NCBI RefSeq assembly: GCF_900496995.4
Contig: NC_044029.1
Location: forward strand, 4,960,001-5,024,000
Source of the DNA: Aquila chrysaetos chrysaetos
Lineage: Eukaryota > Chordata > Aves > Accipitriformes > Accipitridae
Length of the DNA: 64,000 bases
Direction: 5' to 3'
Shown: positions 1-14,249 of the stretch, one piece after another
Layout: each line of letters starts with the position of its first letter
How positions within the stretch are numbered: position 1 is the stretch's first letter
Program-made: the position numbers and the translations under genes
The notes under the pieces: model-generated
Told to the model about the DNA's origin: nothing
The model's input: the letters and a program-made list of their open reading frames with translations, nothing else
Databases searched by the model: none

Positions 1-2153
1 TGCATTATTCCCCAGAAATGAAAACATAGCTTCAGATGTCAAATGGTACAATTACAGGGGTGAAGATCAGCTACCACAGCCATTTCCAAATGATGCAGTC
101 TGCAGGCAGGGAGATTTTCAGTATTTCAGCCATTCTGAAACTTCGCTTTGAGGGAGCTGGGATGCAGAAGATGCAGATGGTGGATCCAAACAGCTGCAAA
201 AGCAGTGGATCTGCATGTGGATGACCCTCCACCTCCATGTGATCTGCAAGATCTGAAATGAGATCCTGTGTGAGATTGTTTTGGATAAATATGGTGGTCT
301 CTGTTTGTTTGTGTGTGTGCATGTGTACAGGCTGGGATTCTGTGAGGGGCTCTTATGTGGTTTTCTTCTCTTGAAGGTGCTTGTTGTGGGTTTCTTTTGA
401 AAAGGGTTGTCACCAGAAGGAGAATGTAATGCACAGATTTATTTACCACTATTTCCTTACTAAGCTGTGCTACTTGCAGCAGTCTTCTGGGCCCTGCACG
501 CTGCGGTGACACAATATCCTGGGCAAGTCCTCACAGAAGGATGACGTGGGGCTCCCTCTCCCATGTTGCCAGTGTTCACCCTGAGTTCTGTCACCTGGCA
601 CTTGGGCTTGCCTGGCTTTGGGACAAGTGCCCTGTCTGTACCTGCCAATACCCCCCAAAACTGACTTTGCTGGGTCTTTGATGGGCTCTGGCATTTGCTT
701 TAATATGTCTGGGGTTTATGCCAAACCATCCTAGTTCCAATGCATCCAGGTGGAAGGGAAAGAAACTGAATAACCATTGTTTTCTGCTTCGTGAGGCCCT
801 ACTGCATTTTATAAAACCCTTCAGAGATAATTCCCAGTCCAGAAGGGAGCTGACAACTTGCTTCACCATTATTAAGCTAATGCAGTTGCCAAGTCTATTC
901 AGAGGCTTACAGCTACATATGTGCTGATACGCTTTTCTGGACAAAGGTCCAGAAATGCTGGGCTGTGTCTCTGCTGCAGTCTCAAGCACCAGTTCGTATC
1001 TGCTCTTTTTCTCCAGGACCCAAGCTATAACTTAGAAACATCCAAGCTAATGTGGAACATGTTATCTCCACTGCCTACAGCAGTCTAGCTAGGGGAGCAA
1101 GGAGCTCACCGAAAATTTCCTGTCAGAAAAGCAAGGTAAATTAGGCAGCGCTGAGCTCCATGGTGCTGCAGGTTTATGGCTGTCCCTTCCCCAAAGGACC
1201 AAAGTTTGGGTCTTTTCAAACGGCACAGTATTTTTGGGGCTGTCATATCATTACATTGTGATGGACTGTGCTTCTTGCATACTACTGAGAGAAGTATCCC
1301 CTGTTTACACCCGCCTACGTGCCTTTTAAAAGATTTTCTACCCCACTATTGCATATAGTCTCATAGTTGTACATGAGGTAAGACAAGGGCTTTTCTGCTC
1401 TATAGTCTGTGTTGCAGGAAGATGAACTATGTGCAGCTACTTTGATTCTAGACTAAATGCCAAGTCTGATTTAGCATGGCACTTCTTGTATTAGCATTCC
1501 CTGGGACACATGAACCAGTTCCTTTCAGAAATGTTTTTTAATGAATGAAGTTCTGAATATCCAAGTGACTCTTCATTATTCACTGGTACTTTATTTCAGT
1601 AGATGCAGTTTCTGTCAGTATCTCCCTAGCTTTTAAGTGAATGATGTTATTATACCTCCACTTCTTCAGAGGCTCTCAAGATCTGTGGTGAGATCAAAGA
1701 TGTCAACCATCCTGTGATCTTCATTAAAAGGGAAAGACAACAGGGAGAGGGCTGGCTCAGGCAGTGGAAAGATCTTTTAATATCTTTGCCTCTTCAGGCC
1801 ATGATAATGGAGCAATGATTCTCGCTCAGTTAAAGGATGCAGGGTAAGAAGCAGACCAGCGCTGGAATCGGACAATTTGGTAGTTCCCTTCTTTTGCGAG
1901 TGGGGAAGGTCCTTTCCAGAGCATTACAAATTCTTTGTTGCCCCTGCATTTAACAACATTCTAGGGATCCTGATGGGAAGGAACGACCTCGGGAGTGGGT
2001 TTACAGTTCCAGCTGCTGCAAATTTAAGGACAGGATTGCTGGGCTTATAAAGCTATGAGTGAAAAGGAAGTAAAAATATTATCTTCATCAATTCCAGGAG
2101 CAGAAAGACCGAGAACATTTTTCTTAGTAACTCTGCACCTCTGCAGAACAGTG

Positions 2154-2460
2154 TCAGGGCCCTGAGGGCACCCCCAGCCCTGGCTGCCCCCCCCCCCCGC
2201 CTACAGCCCAGGACCCCATTTCATTCATTTCATCTTGGTCCTTGCCCCAGTGATGCTCCAGCAGGGCCGGTCTCCAGCTCCCCACAGCCCTCTCCGTGGG
2301 TCCAGCTCCCCATCCCCAGGCAGGTGCCCAGTGCCCGGGGCTGGGGCTGCTTCGGGTGCCCCCATGTCCCCCCCCGGCAGCCCTGTTCTGGGCTCTGCCC
2401 TGCCACCTCCCATGGGGACCCCCCAGCACCCCATCCCTTGTGGGGCACTGGTGGTTGGGT
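2154..2460. repeat. C-rich low-complexity block with C12 run
   Basis: A strongly C-biased + strand stretch includes twelve C in a row at 2,187-2,198 and many CCC/CCCC blocks. It produces overlapping proline-, glycine- and serine-rich open frames on both strands (60-107 residues), which is typical of skewed base composition rather than coding. The G-rich complementary strand could form G-quadruplexes. Confidence 0.6.
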
Positions 2461-5400
2461 CGCTTTTGCTGGAATTCAGCCAGTGCCTTTCCGAGGGCTT
2501 TTTCCTGGTGCTTTCTCAGATACGTGAATACATCTGAGCTCAGTAAAAATGTTCTTATCTATTATTCAATAATCTCTTCATCTTTCACCTTGCTGCTGGG
2601 TTGCTTTGTAAAACTTTAACAATAAGCTCATTTGATTGAAGTGGAGATAAGGAGTCAGCTCATATGTGTAGATTTTTGCTGGAGAACAGTTTGAGACCCA
2701 TGTGTATTTGGTCTGTCTGCTCGTTTCAAGACCTATAGACACTGCCGTAAGAAGAGGGTGCTTGTTTGTTTCCACAGACATTTTGAGTACGTAACGTAAG
2801 ACAAACATGTTCTTTAACCTTTATTTAAAAATATCTATTGCAAAAGCACTGAGCTCAACTCTAATACCCAGGAATAGCAAATGAGCTGTTCACTAATGTG
2901 AAGCAATGCTCTAAACAGAGTATTTTCATGATCATATTTTTTTCATTTAAATGATTTTTTTTATCAGTGTCAGAATGTTCAGTGAATGTATTTGACAATA
3001 TTCCCTTAAAGAGTTTATGACAGCCACATGTTCGAGGCTGGAAGAGGGGGAGGAAGAAGGAGGGAGTGACCTAATATGAGAAGAAAGAGCAGACCGCAAC
3101 ATCCCCCTGCCCCTGTTATCCTGTTTTGGCTATTACAACACAGTTCTGGTTTTGGAAATACACGGTTTCTTTTTTTGCTCCTGAAAAAAAAAAAAAAGGG
3201 AGTGCATTTTTCAATGTAATTGTGAGAAGGAACTGTCGTTCTCCAGCCTGTGCAACCTGTGTGTGCACTGTGCGCAGGCAGCGTGAGAATGTCCGTCTCA
3301 CGAAGATACTTGTTCCGGAGTGATAAGGGAAGCCGGACTCTAATCCTGGGCATGGTCGTATGTATGCTCTGAAACATTAGGAAATTTCACTACGAAGTAT
3401 CTGAGTGGTTGCCCTAGTACAGATAGGTGGGTACCTGTCACCTGCTGCTGCTTTTGCCACGGAGGTGGTAGATGCGATAGCAGTGGCTTCTCCACGCTTG
3501 CCAAAGAATCTCTTTCATTTAAGATATGCCTCCAGGTTTCCTGGGTAAGCAGGACTGAAAAGTAAACCATCTGTTTCTCAGTACTTCCCTGAATCACAAT
3601 CCTGAAAGAAGGGAGGCTTAAAAGCATTTAAAAAAAAAAGTCTTGTTAATTAAAAATTAATTTAAAATATCTTATTAAGCCTCTTTGGCCTTAACTATAC
3701 TGAGAAAATATACTGATTTAGCACATAACTTGCACAAAACGCAGTTGTGTTTAATAATGTTAGCTTGTCACAAATTTCTGCCCTTGCTCATTCCAAGGAC
3801 AAAATGAAGTTTAACATTGGGATAGTTAGAAAACATTTTACCTCATACATTTTAACACTGCATTTTCCCTGTATAGTGTCGAGCTTAGTTATTCTAATTT
3901 TATCTTCAATAATGGGTTCCTAATTTTATTGTTGTGGCTGTTGTTCCCTCAGGGCATTTGGAAATGAGATTCAGCATTTAAAGAAAACCTTAGCTGTAAC
4001 AGATTTTTAATAATGAAATCAATGAAAAGAGTATTTCTGACTATAAATCCTGAATACTTTAATGTTGATACATGAAGAGTTGCTACTGTTTGTTCAGTGC
4101 TGAGTTTTCCAGCTCTGCTGCATTTAACCGCTTTTTTGTCCCGGGGATATTCTGCGCAGATCTGGAAATCTCCATTCAGAAGGGCCGGTGGTTGACGTGT
4201 TTTCCGCCAAAGCATTTGTCAGATGTGGTAGCGTCCACAGGAAACCTTTCGAAACACAAGAGGACTGAGTAGCCAGTGCAGTGTTATGGCATTATGACCA
4301 AGAAGCTGTTTTAATTTTGAAGCAACAGCAGACGTTTTCTCCGAGATAGAAGTAGGTGCAATTTTTCTTTCACTTATATGGAAAAGTTGGCTACTCCAGA
4401 TCTGGAAGGAGCATGTATATGGCTAGGTAGAACTCTGGGAGTTTCCAGCAGCTGCCTTTCTTCACCTGTGTACAAAGGTGATCGGTATCTTGCTATCTCT
4501 CAGGAGATGGGCTTTTCTACTGGGGAAACTCTTCTCTGGGTTTCCTCACTGACTGCAGCTTGTCTGCTCTGCCCTGTGCCTCCCCAGCATTTTTATCCGA
4601 ACCGTTCAGGGCATCTGGAGCTAAAAGGAAAGCTCTGGAGTAAGTGCTTTGGGATGGCTGGATGCTCACTTCGCCTGATGGCTGCAGCATCAGCAGAGAA
4701 GAATCAGCAAAGGTGTCGGTGGGACCCACACTTGCAGGCTTCTTGATTTACATGTCTGTAGATTACTCAAATAGGATAATGTGTTTAAAAAAGGATTACC
4801 TTGCTGGGTCTTGTTTGCCAAATATCAGCCCGGAGCAAGTTTTTACAGCTGAGATACAATAGCCTGATAGCAATGTTTATGATAGAAATTCTGCCAGCTA
4901 TTTAAAGCCAGCAACACACTGGCCACTTAGTCACTGGAAGACTTTGTTGTCAAAACGACTCTTTCTTTTGCAAATGGCAATATGTTTGGGGAATATTGCT
5001 TGGTGCTTCGAGGAGTAAAAGGCTCCACGCTGCTTAGTGGTTAGCCAAGCAGCCTTGGTCCCCACGCAGCTCTGCCAGTAACAATAACGGCTGGTGCTCA
5101 CACAGCGCTTTTCATCTTCAGACTGGTTCACGGAGCGGGTGGCACCCACTCCTCACAAGCCAGCGGTTGCTGCCAGCTGCAGAGCTGCGAGGAAGGTTGG
5201 CGGTGGTACGTGGGGGACATGCCGCCTGCCACGGCCACATGTAGCTTGAAGAAAAAGCAGCATGTGCCCTAAGCCAGGACACGCAGCACATCCCAGCTCA
5301 GGCACTCGCCAGGGCTACCGCATCGTGCCTGCCTGGAGACAGGGCTCCTCTATCAGGTAAAATAGACAAGGATCTCTTTATTAGGATATTTTTGATGAGA

Positions 5401-7738
5401 AACATGCCCATGAAGCACCAGGGCACTATGGCTTCCTAAACTCTTTTGACTACCCTCTGTGTCACTGTGTGTGGGGGTTTTGTTCCTCTTAGGGCAAATG
5501 CTTTTTGATCCTGATCTAATTTCCCAGACTTGGAGCACTCCTGGGTAAAGAATACCAAATATGCAAAGTTATATAGTGTTTCTACAGTGGTGTTACTGAG
5601 TACCATTCAATGCCCTTGTGCAAAAAAAGTTGTGACGCGGCAAGCTCATGACAGGGGACTTTGCCCTCGTGGAACTGCAGGATAACTTTTCTGCGGATAT
5701 GCCCTTGGGAGATACTCAGAAACGACGGTCTCACGTGTTGGTGTGGACAAAAGCTACCTAGAATTTGGATAAGAAGGAAAATGTATTTGCTGAGCCATTC
5801 TTGGTAACGCAACAGCTTGTACAGTAATGTATTTGTTGTCATTGGCCTGGTTTCAGCAGCAGGGTATGTTCAGCTCATATTCAATCATATAAAAACCCAT
5901 GAAAACTGACATTGTGATCCAAGACCACTGAGCTTCAGCTTACTTGATACATTGCCTGTTTTCAGTTAGGCACAATTTGAAGAAAATTGTTGCCAGTTGT
6001 GTTTCATTAGTGCACCAAAAAAAGGGCTGCATTTTTGTTTTCCAGAAAGTTGCTGAATCACATCACTGTGCAGAATATGTTCCTCAAATGGCCTCTCTCT
6101 AATGATGCAAGGAAAAAAAAAAAGGCAAACCTGTTTCAAAAGATGAAACATGTTATATGGGTTAGCTGAGGAAAAGTAATATTAACTTTTTTTTTAATGC
6201 CTCATGCTGCAGTGTCTGGGAATTGAAGGGCATAGAGTGTTCCTTTTCTCTTTTACTGCTGCATGACTTGTGCTTAACTATTTATGTTGCAGTCCTAAGA
6301 CCTGCTCTCGCTCCCCAGGAGACAAACGCTAAAGTATTATTAGACCTTAGTGTGTGGGGGGAAGAGGTCTTAGTGTAATTTTAATGTATAAATATTGTAT
6401 GCTTTATGCCAGTTCTTAGATTTTTACAGAAAAGTAAGTTAGCTGGTGCACACTCTGGTGGCCAGTCTTTCTACAAAGAGAACTCACAGGTACAAAATGG
6501 TAAATAAGATGTGTATTTGCCATGTATTGCACACCATTTTTTCATTTGTAATTGTTTTTAAGTTGAGAATACATACACTACTCAGTCAAGCATCTTATGA
6601 AAGTCATTGCTCCCACACAGGTATTTTTTACTTGCTAGTCTTTTGATCTCAAAGGCTGAATCTGGGTTTGTTTGATAAGGTCCAGTTTCTGTTAAACTTT
6701 TTTGGTCATAGCTCCCTATCTGTTTCAAAAAGAAAAAGAATAAGAAAATGAAAAAAAATCTTATCCTCTCTTTTGTTGGACTATAATAAACACGGTAAGG
6801 CAAATGCTCCTGGTACAGATTTGTGTCATGCTCAGCAAATGCAATTCTGACTAGGCCAGGCCTTCTGACCTTTCCAGTCGTACAAATAACTACCACTTTT
6901 CTGGACCTACAATACAGGTATACATGGGTTAAAGATTTTTAGAAATTTTTTTGTATGCACATGTAAATTGGAATAAACATAATGTTCAATTCAGGCACAT
7001 AGCCTCTACTGACAATAACAAACTCTTTGATATTTCTGCATATTCTGTCTTCTGAATGCAGTTTTAGCATTGGTTCTGCTTAATACTGCTTCTCTTACGT
7101 TGTCTGCGACATACAGTTATGCATTTTCTAGTTATTCTTTTTGTTCAACAGGAAATGCCAGGCTTTTCTTGCTGCGTTCTTCCCTTACTTCTAGGCAGTG
7201 CTCTATTGCTTCAGCTGTAGGTGTTGGAAGATGAAATTCTGCTCAATTTCCAATCCAGGAAATCCCCATCCTGCAGAGAAGAGGCTGAAGTGCCGGGACA
7301 CCCCAGCAACTGCAGAAGGGGGAAAACACAGAGATTCTTGACTCCTTGTAGGGCTCAAAGTGTGAACGTGAAGAGGAGGGAAGGAGGAAAAGACGGCAGA
7401 TGTGGATCTGCAGCCCTCTCGCCCATGCCCTGGGAGGCAGGTGCTGCTGCTGCTGCTCCCCCTGTTTGCAGGGTAACTCCTCTGGCCCTTGGGACTGCTC
7501 CCCAAGACATTTTCATCCTCTACCTTTGCCTCTCCTTTCTCTCAGGCTCATCACTTAAGGTTGAAAACTCCTGTCACTCAGGAAAAGAAGGCGACCTGCT
7601 CCCTCTATAGGCTTTCCTGGTTGTTGCTATCATGAACCGACCATCCAGGGGATCAGAGCTGCATGCAGGCTTTGAAGGCTGGCAAAAACTCTGGTGTGAG
7701 ACATATTTTGCATTTCTTTTAAATTTAGAGATGATTTT

Positions 7739-7802
7739 TGTGTGTGTATATGTGTGTGAATATGTATATTTGTGTGTGTGTGTATATATATATATATATA
7801 CA
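7739..7802. repeat. Compound (TG)n/(TA)n microsatellite
   Basis: Interrupted TG repeats run into about eight TA units just before 7,801. The antisense open frame rich in alternating Tyr/Ile/Thr/His is a by-product of this repeat. Confidence 0.9.
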
Positions 7803-10800
7803 TTCTCTAACACCTATGTATATAGCTACTTTTTCTGCAGAAGTCACGTATGGAGCAATTTTTACTGTTTAGTTTTAGTCTTTTTTAAACCAATGCGTGA
7901 TCCTTTTGTGTGTGAACTTTCTGTTTGTTAATGGTTTATGATAACACCCTCCTGACTGCATTCTACCTTTATTAGTGGAAGAGATACCATCTGAGCCAGC
8001 AGTTCCGTGAAGCCAGGCACGCTTCCTCGCCAGTGCCTGCTATCCCGACGGCTTTTCTCTCCTCCCCGTCCCAGGGCCCTGCCTCCTCAGCTGCACCAGC
8101 ACTGCAGTTTCTGGCATCCTTCCGGTAAGAAAAGCAACCTGTATTAAGAACAACCCTGTAAATAAAAAAGATTCTTTGTAACTTGGATCAGCTCAGTGAC
8201 CTGATTTACAGCACAGCCCCAACAACAGTTGCGGAGCAGCCTGAGTGTGAAGAAGCAGCCGGAGGCGAGGCAGGGATGGGAGACAGACGCTCCCAAGCTG
8301 GCCTGGCGGCTGAAGTCCCCCTTTGAGAAGCTGCATCTGCCAGCGTACCTTTGCTCTGGCACAGATATCAGAGGGAATTCCCCTGCAGTGCCTGAAATAA
8401 CGCTTTAGGGAAGAACTGACACATCGCTGAGTTATATATTAACCATTATAGATGACCTTTCAGAGAGTGGCAGAGTAACAATCTCACTGAATTACTGATA
8501 AAGAAAAATGGCACTTTTTCCATTATGCAGAGCACAGGTATTAACTCCTAGGAAAAGACTGCCCAGCTCTTTCCGCTAAATTATAGTGTTTTCAGTTCTT
8601 CATACTTTCTTAAACATGAATAAATTGTTCAGATGTTTTCAATGCTAAATAAATGCCTCTGGCTGTTTCTTGTGGAGAGTGGAGGGGAGGAGGCAGGAAA
8701 TGTTTTAGCTAGAACGATGCAGCCATTTTGAAGGAAGTGTCAGAAGAGCAACATACAAGTTTGCCTGACTTACAGAAAAAAATAATCCTAGCAGTCATTC
8801 AGGACTGTGCTCACTTTTCCTTTCCAAGGTCTGACCTTGCTCTGTGTTCAGCATTGTCAGAGATCTGCTGCAATGAAGTTTATGTACTTATGCCACTTAG
8901 GACACAAATTAATTGCTTTAACTTAAGCTTAAAAGCAAAACCCTGCCAGACATGACAAATATGAGTATTATATATCACCATTTAAATGACTAATGATTTA
9001 TTTCTCTTTGAAGCTTCTGGTGAAAGCTGAACCATAATGGTGAAAGAAAAAATAATCTAAGTTACCTAACACCTCACATATGGAATTGATAATGCTCTGG
9101 TTTTTTATGGAATAAATTGCCCTTCAATGGTTATATACATAATGAGGATGATTTCATTTGGTGTCCAATGTGTGCTGTGCATATATTCAGGAGATTTAAA
9201 CTTTTTGACTGAAGATGAGATTTTCACAGAGGGTCCTTCTTTTGGTCAATATATTCCACTATTTAATGAGAAGAAATGCTGGCTGTGTTTAAATTCAATT
9301 GTTTGGTTTTCAAGAGACATTTTTTTGACCTTTAAAACCACAAAAAATATCCTTGTTTTAGACTGAAATATCTTTTTGAATTGAAAAAAGAAAAAAAAAA
9401 ATCTTAATTTTTTTTCCAAAGAACTTCTTACCTCAGTAGTATATATTTGCTTCAAGTTGTATGTTTGGAATTTTATTGTATGGAATTTATGTAGCCAAGG
9501 CTTTAAGCACCCTTACTTAATTAATAATATAAACCAAAATCCCTGTGGTCTTTCTATCAGGAACTCAGCTAAACAGGCACCTACAGACACTCTTTTCCAC
9601 TCCATCATTATGGGAAGCATACTCTGCACTTGACAAGGTGAAATAAGAAGGGGTTCAGGTAATGAAAGGCTCGTAATAAATACCAACCAGCACAGGAGAG
9701 CTGAGGGTAGGCCACGTTCAGGGCAGGATATTGCTGGAATGTGTTTGGGGAGAGAAAGACTGAGAGGGGTTTCTTATCCACCCCTTAGAGCTGCTACCGC
9801 TTCACATGGGTCAGGGTTGTCCTGGGATGTGGAGGCTGCATCTCCTTTCACCCCACCCAAACCTCTTCAAGAAGAGAGAGGTATGAGTAACGGAGAAGAA
9901 GATAAATCATTTTGCTTAAATAGCTGGTGCTGTGGCAGCCAAGGAGGCAACCTGTGACAGAGGAGGAGAGGTGAAAGGCAAAAAGGGATAGCCAGGATTA
10001 GGTCAAAAGAAAGACTAAGCAAAGCAGAGAGAGAAATAGTGAGACAAAGGCTTAGCCCAGGGATGCAGTGTTTCTGTGAAATTGGTAGAATCCAGGATAT
10101 AAGTGTGCTTGGAATAGTCTGGTGGTTATGTTTGGATGCAAGGGCATTGCATGTATACTAGCATTGCAGATATTGAACATCTTTAAGCTGGTGCCAGAGG
10201 TCTGTCACATGTGTCAATTTTGGAATTGCTGCCAGTTTTCTGAGTACAGCGTGTCCAAATGATTATTATGTGAGACTGCAGTTAGAAGCATGCAAAATGA
10301 GTTGCATGGAAGTTATACTTGTGTCTGATATTTGGGCTCTAAGAAAAGGGGAAAGAGCTGTAGGTCTTGCATGTGACAGTTTTGATCATTTTTCAGAAAA
10401 AAAATTGCTTTGTACTTGCCCATAAATTAAACTTGTATCATGATGAAAAGACAGCAACATCAATTTCCACTTGTTAGAAATGTTTTGCATGCAGGCTTTG
10501 GCAACATCAGTTCTCCTCACCAGGAAGAAGACTGTAAGAAGTCCCAGCTTTACCTTTCAGATGGTTATGCCATCATGTTACTGTATTGCACCACCAGGGC
10601 GTTGCAAAGAATGCCTTAAAATGCGGAGCTACCCAAATCTAAAAAGGCTTGGGAGCGGCATATTCTTTACTGTACGCATGACCTCATCTTAAAAGAAAGG
10701 TTATCATTAGCAAACTTAAGATGATGGGAAGTTGGGAGGAGTTGTTATAAATTTCATTTCGGCAACAATATGGTTCAAATAAGAAAAAATACATTATTGT

Positions 10801-13650
10801 CATCGCCCTCTTTGCCAGTTCTACCTATAACCGTTCTTTTTTATTTTAGAAGAGGCAATCATCACAAAAATCAGGATGAACAGATTTTCCACATATGTGC
10901 CAGGGCAACATCAGAAAGTGGTGTGCAGAGCAGCTGGTATTGCTATTCAGGCTGCTCAGCAGGGCCATGAAGATCATGCTCCGGGCTGGATGCAGGCGCC
11001 CGTGACTGCAGGGCAGAGGAGGGAGCTGCCAGTAGCTGCCAGCAGCTGCCAGCAGCCAGCTCTGGTGTGAGACTTATGCAAAGTATGACTAAAACAATGT
11101 CAGTGCTGAATACAGAATTCCCCCATTTCTTTCTTGCTTTAATGAGAAGAGCACTGCAGATGTGAGGACAGGGACAAAAGTAGCCAGTATTTCCTCTCCT
11201 CTCTTTCTACATGTTAATCAGCCGTGGTCATGGGGCACTGGCTAATCCCTCTGGCTGCTGAACTGAGAAAAGAAGATGCTTCTCTTCCAAGTTACTAATG
11301 AATCACCCCTTTTAGTACATAGCATGCATGACTGCATTGTTAAAAGCAGTCTTAATCACTCACTGAGAAAAATGATATCGATCATTTCTCCCTTTTAGTT
11401 GTTAACTGGAAGCCTCAGGAGTTTTGACTCACAGCCTGTGCGCTGCAGCAAGCCCAGAAAGACTTCAGTAGATTTTTAGCTAGTTGTAGGACCCCCTGCA
11501 TCTTATTCTTCCCATCTTCCTAGTATGGCTATGATTTGGAAAAATGATAGATTTCTTGGTTTCATACCTTTTTAGGAATCACTGTTCTGCAGATGGATTT
11601 GGCCTGAACTTTACACCAAAGCTCAAAGAAGAGAAGCATTTTTGGTAGGCAACTGCCTTCTAGCAGAGGATAGAGCAAAACAGCTCCTGGGCTGTAGAAA
11701 CCCACCCTCCATTTTGCCTTTAGCTCTGTAGTGGTGTTGGACAAGCTGCACATACAGCAGTTCACCCTGGTTTACGAGCATAGGACTGTGTGTAACAGTA
11801 CAGTGGAATAGGGAAAAAGAAGTAATAAGAGTAAATTTGAAGGTTTTTGACAGCTTCTTGGAAAGAGGGTGAATGGGTCTGAGGTGAGAAATAAATCCTG
11901 TTGTTGACTAGGAATTGCCAAAGGCAGAGCAAAGTGAATAGGTAAAAAGTTTTCAATGTGACATAGGAAAAAATGTATCTGTAGTTGTTTCAAATGTAGA
12001 CAGATATACTGATAGAGGTACTTGTGTATTAATTGCGTGAGAAGTACTAGACTGAAAGATTGTTACCAGCGCTGAAGGGTCAAGTTTTCAGCTGGTGGAG
12101 AATGCCAAAGTTAAGAGAGCCTGTACCCGCTTAAATCACTCCTCCTGTGTACGTGTGTGTTATAGCATGGCTGAATTTTGTTATTACATCCAATTTATTT
12201 AATTGGATTAGGCTGTCAACTTGTTAATTTCTCCACAAATGCAAAAGAAATGTATGGGGCCTCCATGGAGGAGGGTGTGTAAGGACAGTTCTGTTAGTGA
12301 GTGATTGAAGTACGTTTGCTGTTATCAATGCTTTCTGTTATTTCCCCTAAATAGGCCTTTTTGTTCACTCCTTGTGGAGACCTTCCCCACATGTTCCCCC
12401 AGTTCTGATAGTACATGACGTTGCCGGTCAGCAGGTCCTCTGCTGTCCCACCACAGCCTTCCTTAGCTGCTGGAAAATGGAGTTAGCATCTGTTGCGAGC
12501 AGACACTTAGGAAGCAGGGGGAAGAGGGGAGAAAAGGCACCCGATGAACTAGCGATTGCTTGTGTAACAATTGTGTAATGATGCTAAAAACACATGCATT
12601 ACAAAAGTTCGTCATGTTTGAATGTAGCTGAGAGCAAAGGGGATGTAAAACAACGCTGACGTGCTGAGCGGTCAGGGTGGAGGGAGGAAAACTGTTTGCC
12701 AGGAGATGCCTGAATGCTGAACATGACACGTCCTCGCCTACACTGTCTGCTAAGCTGAGGTTGGTGACATGACATCTCAGTGATTTGTTGGGTGCTGTTC
12801 AACCATCACGGCTTTTTGTAACAGAAGGCATAATATCCTCAGTCTCCTGAAGTCCGCAGCAAACAGGTCTCTTCAAAGAGACCGAGTTCATCCACAGTGG
12901 CTAATGACCTTTTCTTTCCTCAGCAGGCCTTTCTGGCAGCTCAAGCTCCATTCTTGGGGGAAAAGGACAGAAAACACTCCGTCCAGGACTGGTTCAACAC
13001 AGGATTAGGATCCGCTTGCCCACTGCCCAGATGCAGTTAAGTATTTTTTATTTGCTGCTGTGAAACATCAACCACAAAAATACATGTAGTCTACTCATTA
13101 AATGCAAACTGCTAACGACAGTGGGCATAAACAACAAAAGAAATAATCTCCAGATAAATGGTATACTACAACATGCTTCAAAAAGGCACTGGTAATCATC
13201 ATGTGATCTGCCCTTTGGGCTGTGCTGGCAGAGGTGGAAGGGTGGGATAGCCCAGGGATCCTCTGCTTTAGCAGGGACTGCTGGGACACATTTGCTCCAT
13301 CAGATGATAATAGTTTTCTTTCAGCATCTTTGGCCGGCATTGGATGACTGGATTTTTGTTTCTTGGGCTGCCATTGCTGCAAAAAGCATTGCCATCAGCT
13401 GTAGGTTTTAGAAATATCCTTTGGTATATGGAAAGGCAATGGGATTTATTTTGTGACAGAGTCTCACTCCTCTGGTGGGTTGCTTGATAGACGTGGTCAC
13501 TTGATGGAGGCATGCTGCCATGGGGGACAGCTCCTGGGATCTGCCCCTGTGTCAGCCCAGCTCTTGGAGAAAGGTGTAAACCGCTGTGGAGGAAGCAGAT
13601 GTTCCCAGTCGTATCACAGAGAAAGAACAGACAGGAACATATTTTGGAAG

Positions 13651-13655
13651 AAGGG
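13651..13655. repeat. Target-site duplication, left copy (AAGGG)
   Basis: Five bases immediately before the LTR start match the five bases immediately after its terminal ACA (14,245-14,249). This marks a retroviral integration and fixes the element boundaries to the base. Confidence 0.8.
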
Positions 13656-14244
13656 TTTGCTAGTTTCGGCTGGGGTAGAGTTAATTTTCTTCACAGTAGC
13701 TACTATGGGGCTATGTTTTGGCTTTGTGCTGGAAACAGTGCTGATAACCCAGGGATGTTTTCGTTTCTGCTGAGCAGTGCTCGCACAGAGCCAAGGGCTT
13801 TTCTGCTTCTCCTCCCACCCCAGCAGCGAGCAGGCTGGGGGGGGCACAAGGAGTCGGGAGGGGACAGAGCTGACCCCAGCTGACCAAAGGGATATTCCAG
13901 ACTGTATGATGTCATACTCAGCATGCAAAACTGGGGGAAGATGAAGGAAGGGGGGACATTGGGAGTGACGGCGTTTGTCTTCCCAAGTGACGGCTTTGCG
14001 TGCTGGAGCCCTGCTGTCCTGGAGATGGCTGAACGCCTGCCTGCCCGTGGGAAGGGGTGGATGGATTCCTTGTTTTGCTTTGCTTGCATGTGTGGCTTTT
14101 ACTTTGCCTATTAAACTGTCTTTATCTCAACCCACAAGTTTTCTCTTTTGCTCTTCTGATTCTCTCCCCCATCCAACCGGGGCGGGGGGGAATGAGTGAG
14201 TGGCTGCGTGGAGCTTAGTTGCCAGCTGGGGTTAGACCATGACA
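13656..14244 (+). mobile_element. Solo LTR of an avian ERVL-like endogenous retrovirus
   Basis: A 589-bp element is bounded by a 5-bp direct duplication, AAGGG, at 13,651-13,655 and 14,245-14,249. It ends in ACA. It contains an ATTAAA polyadenylation signal at 14,110-14,115, followed by a T/C-rich tract, as expected for R/U5. Where a TATA box would be expected (about 13,918-13,930) the sequence is degraded. I recognise the sequence as an LTR family widespread in non-galliform birds. The 5-bp duplication fits an ERVL-type integrase. No gag, pol or env lies next to it, so it is a solo LTR left by LTR-LTR recombination. Overlapping open frames inside it (about 13,453-14,114) are not genes. The exact family name needs a repeat library. 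Confidence 0.85.
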
Positions 14245-14249
14245 AAGGG
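14245..14249. repeat. Target-site duplication, right copy (AAGGG)
   Basis: Perfect match to 13,651-13,655 on the other side of the solo LTR. Its survival without mismatch suggests the insertion is not extremely old. Confidence 0.8.

Larger units (their letters stand above)
1..13650. other. Upstream gene-poor DNA, left part
   Basis: I see no convincing coding exon, RNA gene or intact transposon here. The open frames are short, lack recognisable domains and occur on both strands at the density expected by chance in AT-rich DNA. What can be seen is simple sequence: a C-rich block near 2,154-2,460, a TG/TA microsatellite near 7,740-7,800, small A or T runs, and an 8-bp perfect hairpin near 12,866-12,883. 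From known vertebrate gene order, the region 5' of EEA1 is a long gene-poor interval, which agrees with what is seen. Weak or very old repeats could be missed without a library search. Confidence 0.6.

Noticed and set aside
2154..2619. Proline-rich frames on both strands near 2.2-2.6 kb.
   Set aside because: Caused by the C-rich low-complexity block; no homology recognised.
7574..7931. Tyr/Ile/Val-alternating frames on both strands.
   Set aside because: Translation of the TG/TA microsatellite.
13453..14114. Several 60-128-codon frames on both strands around 13.5-14.1 kb.
   Set aside because: They lie within or across the edge of the solo LTR and its flanks; LTRs do not normally encode proteins and no viral gene landmark is present.
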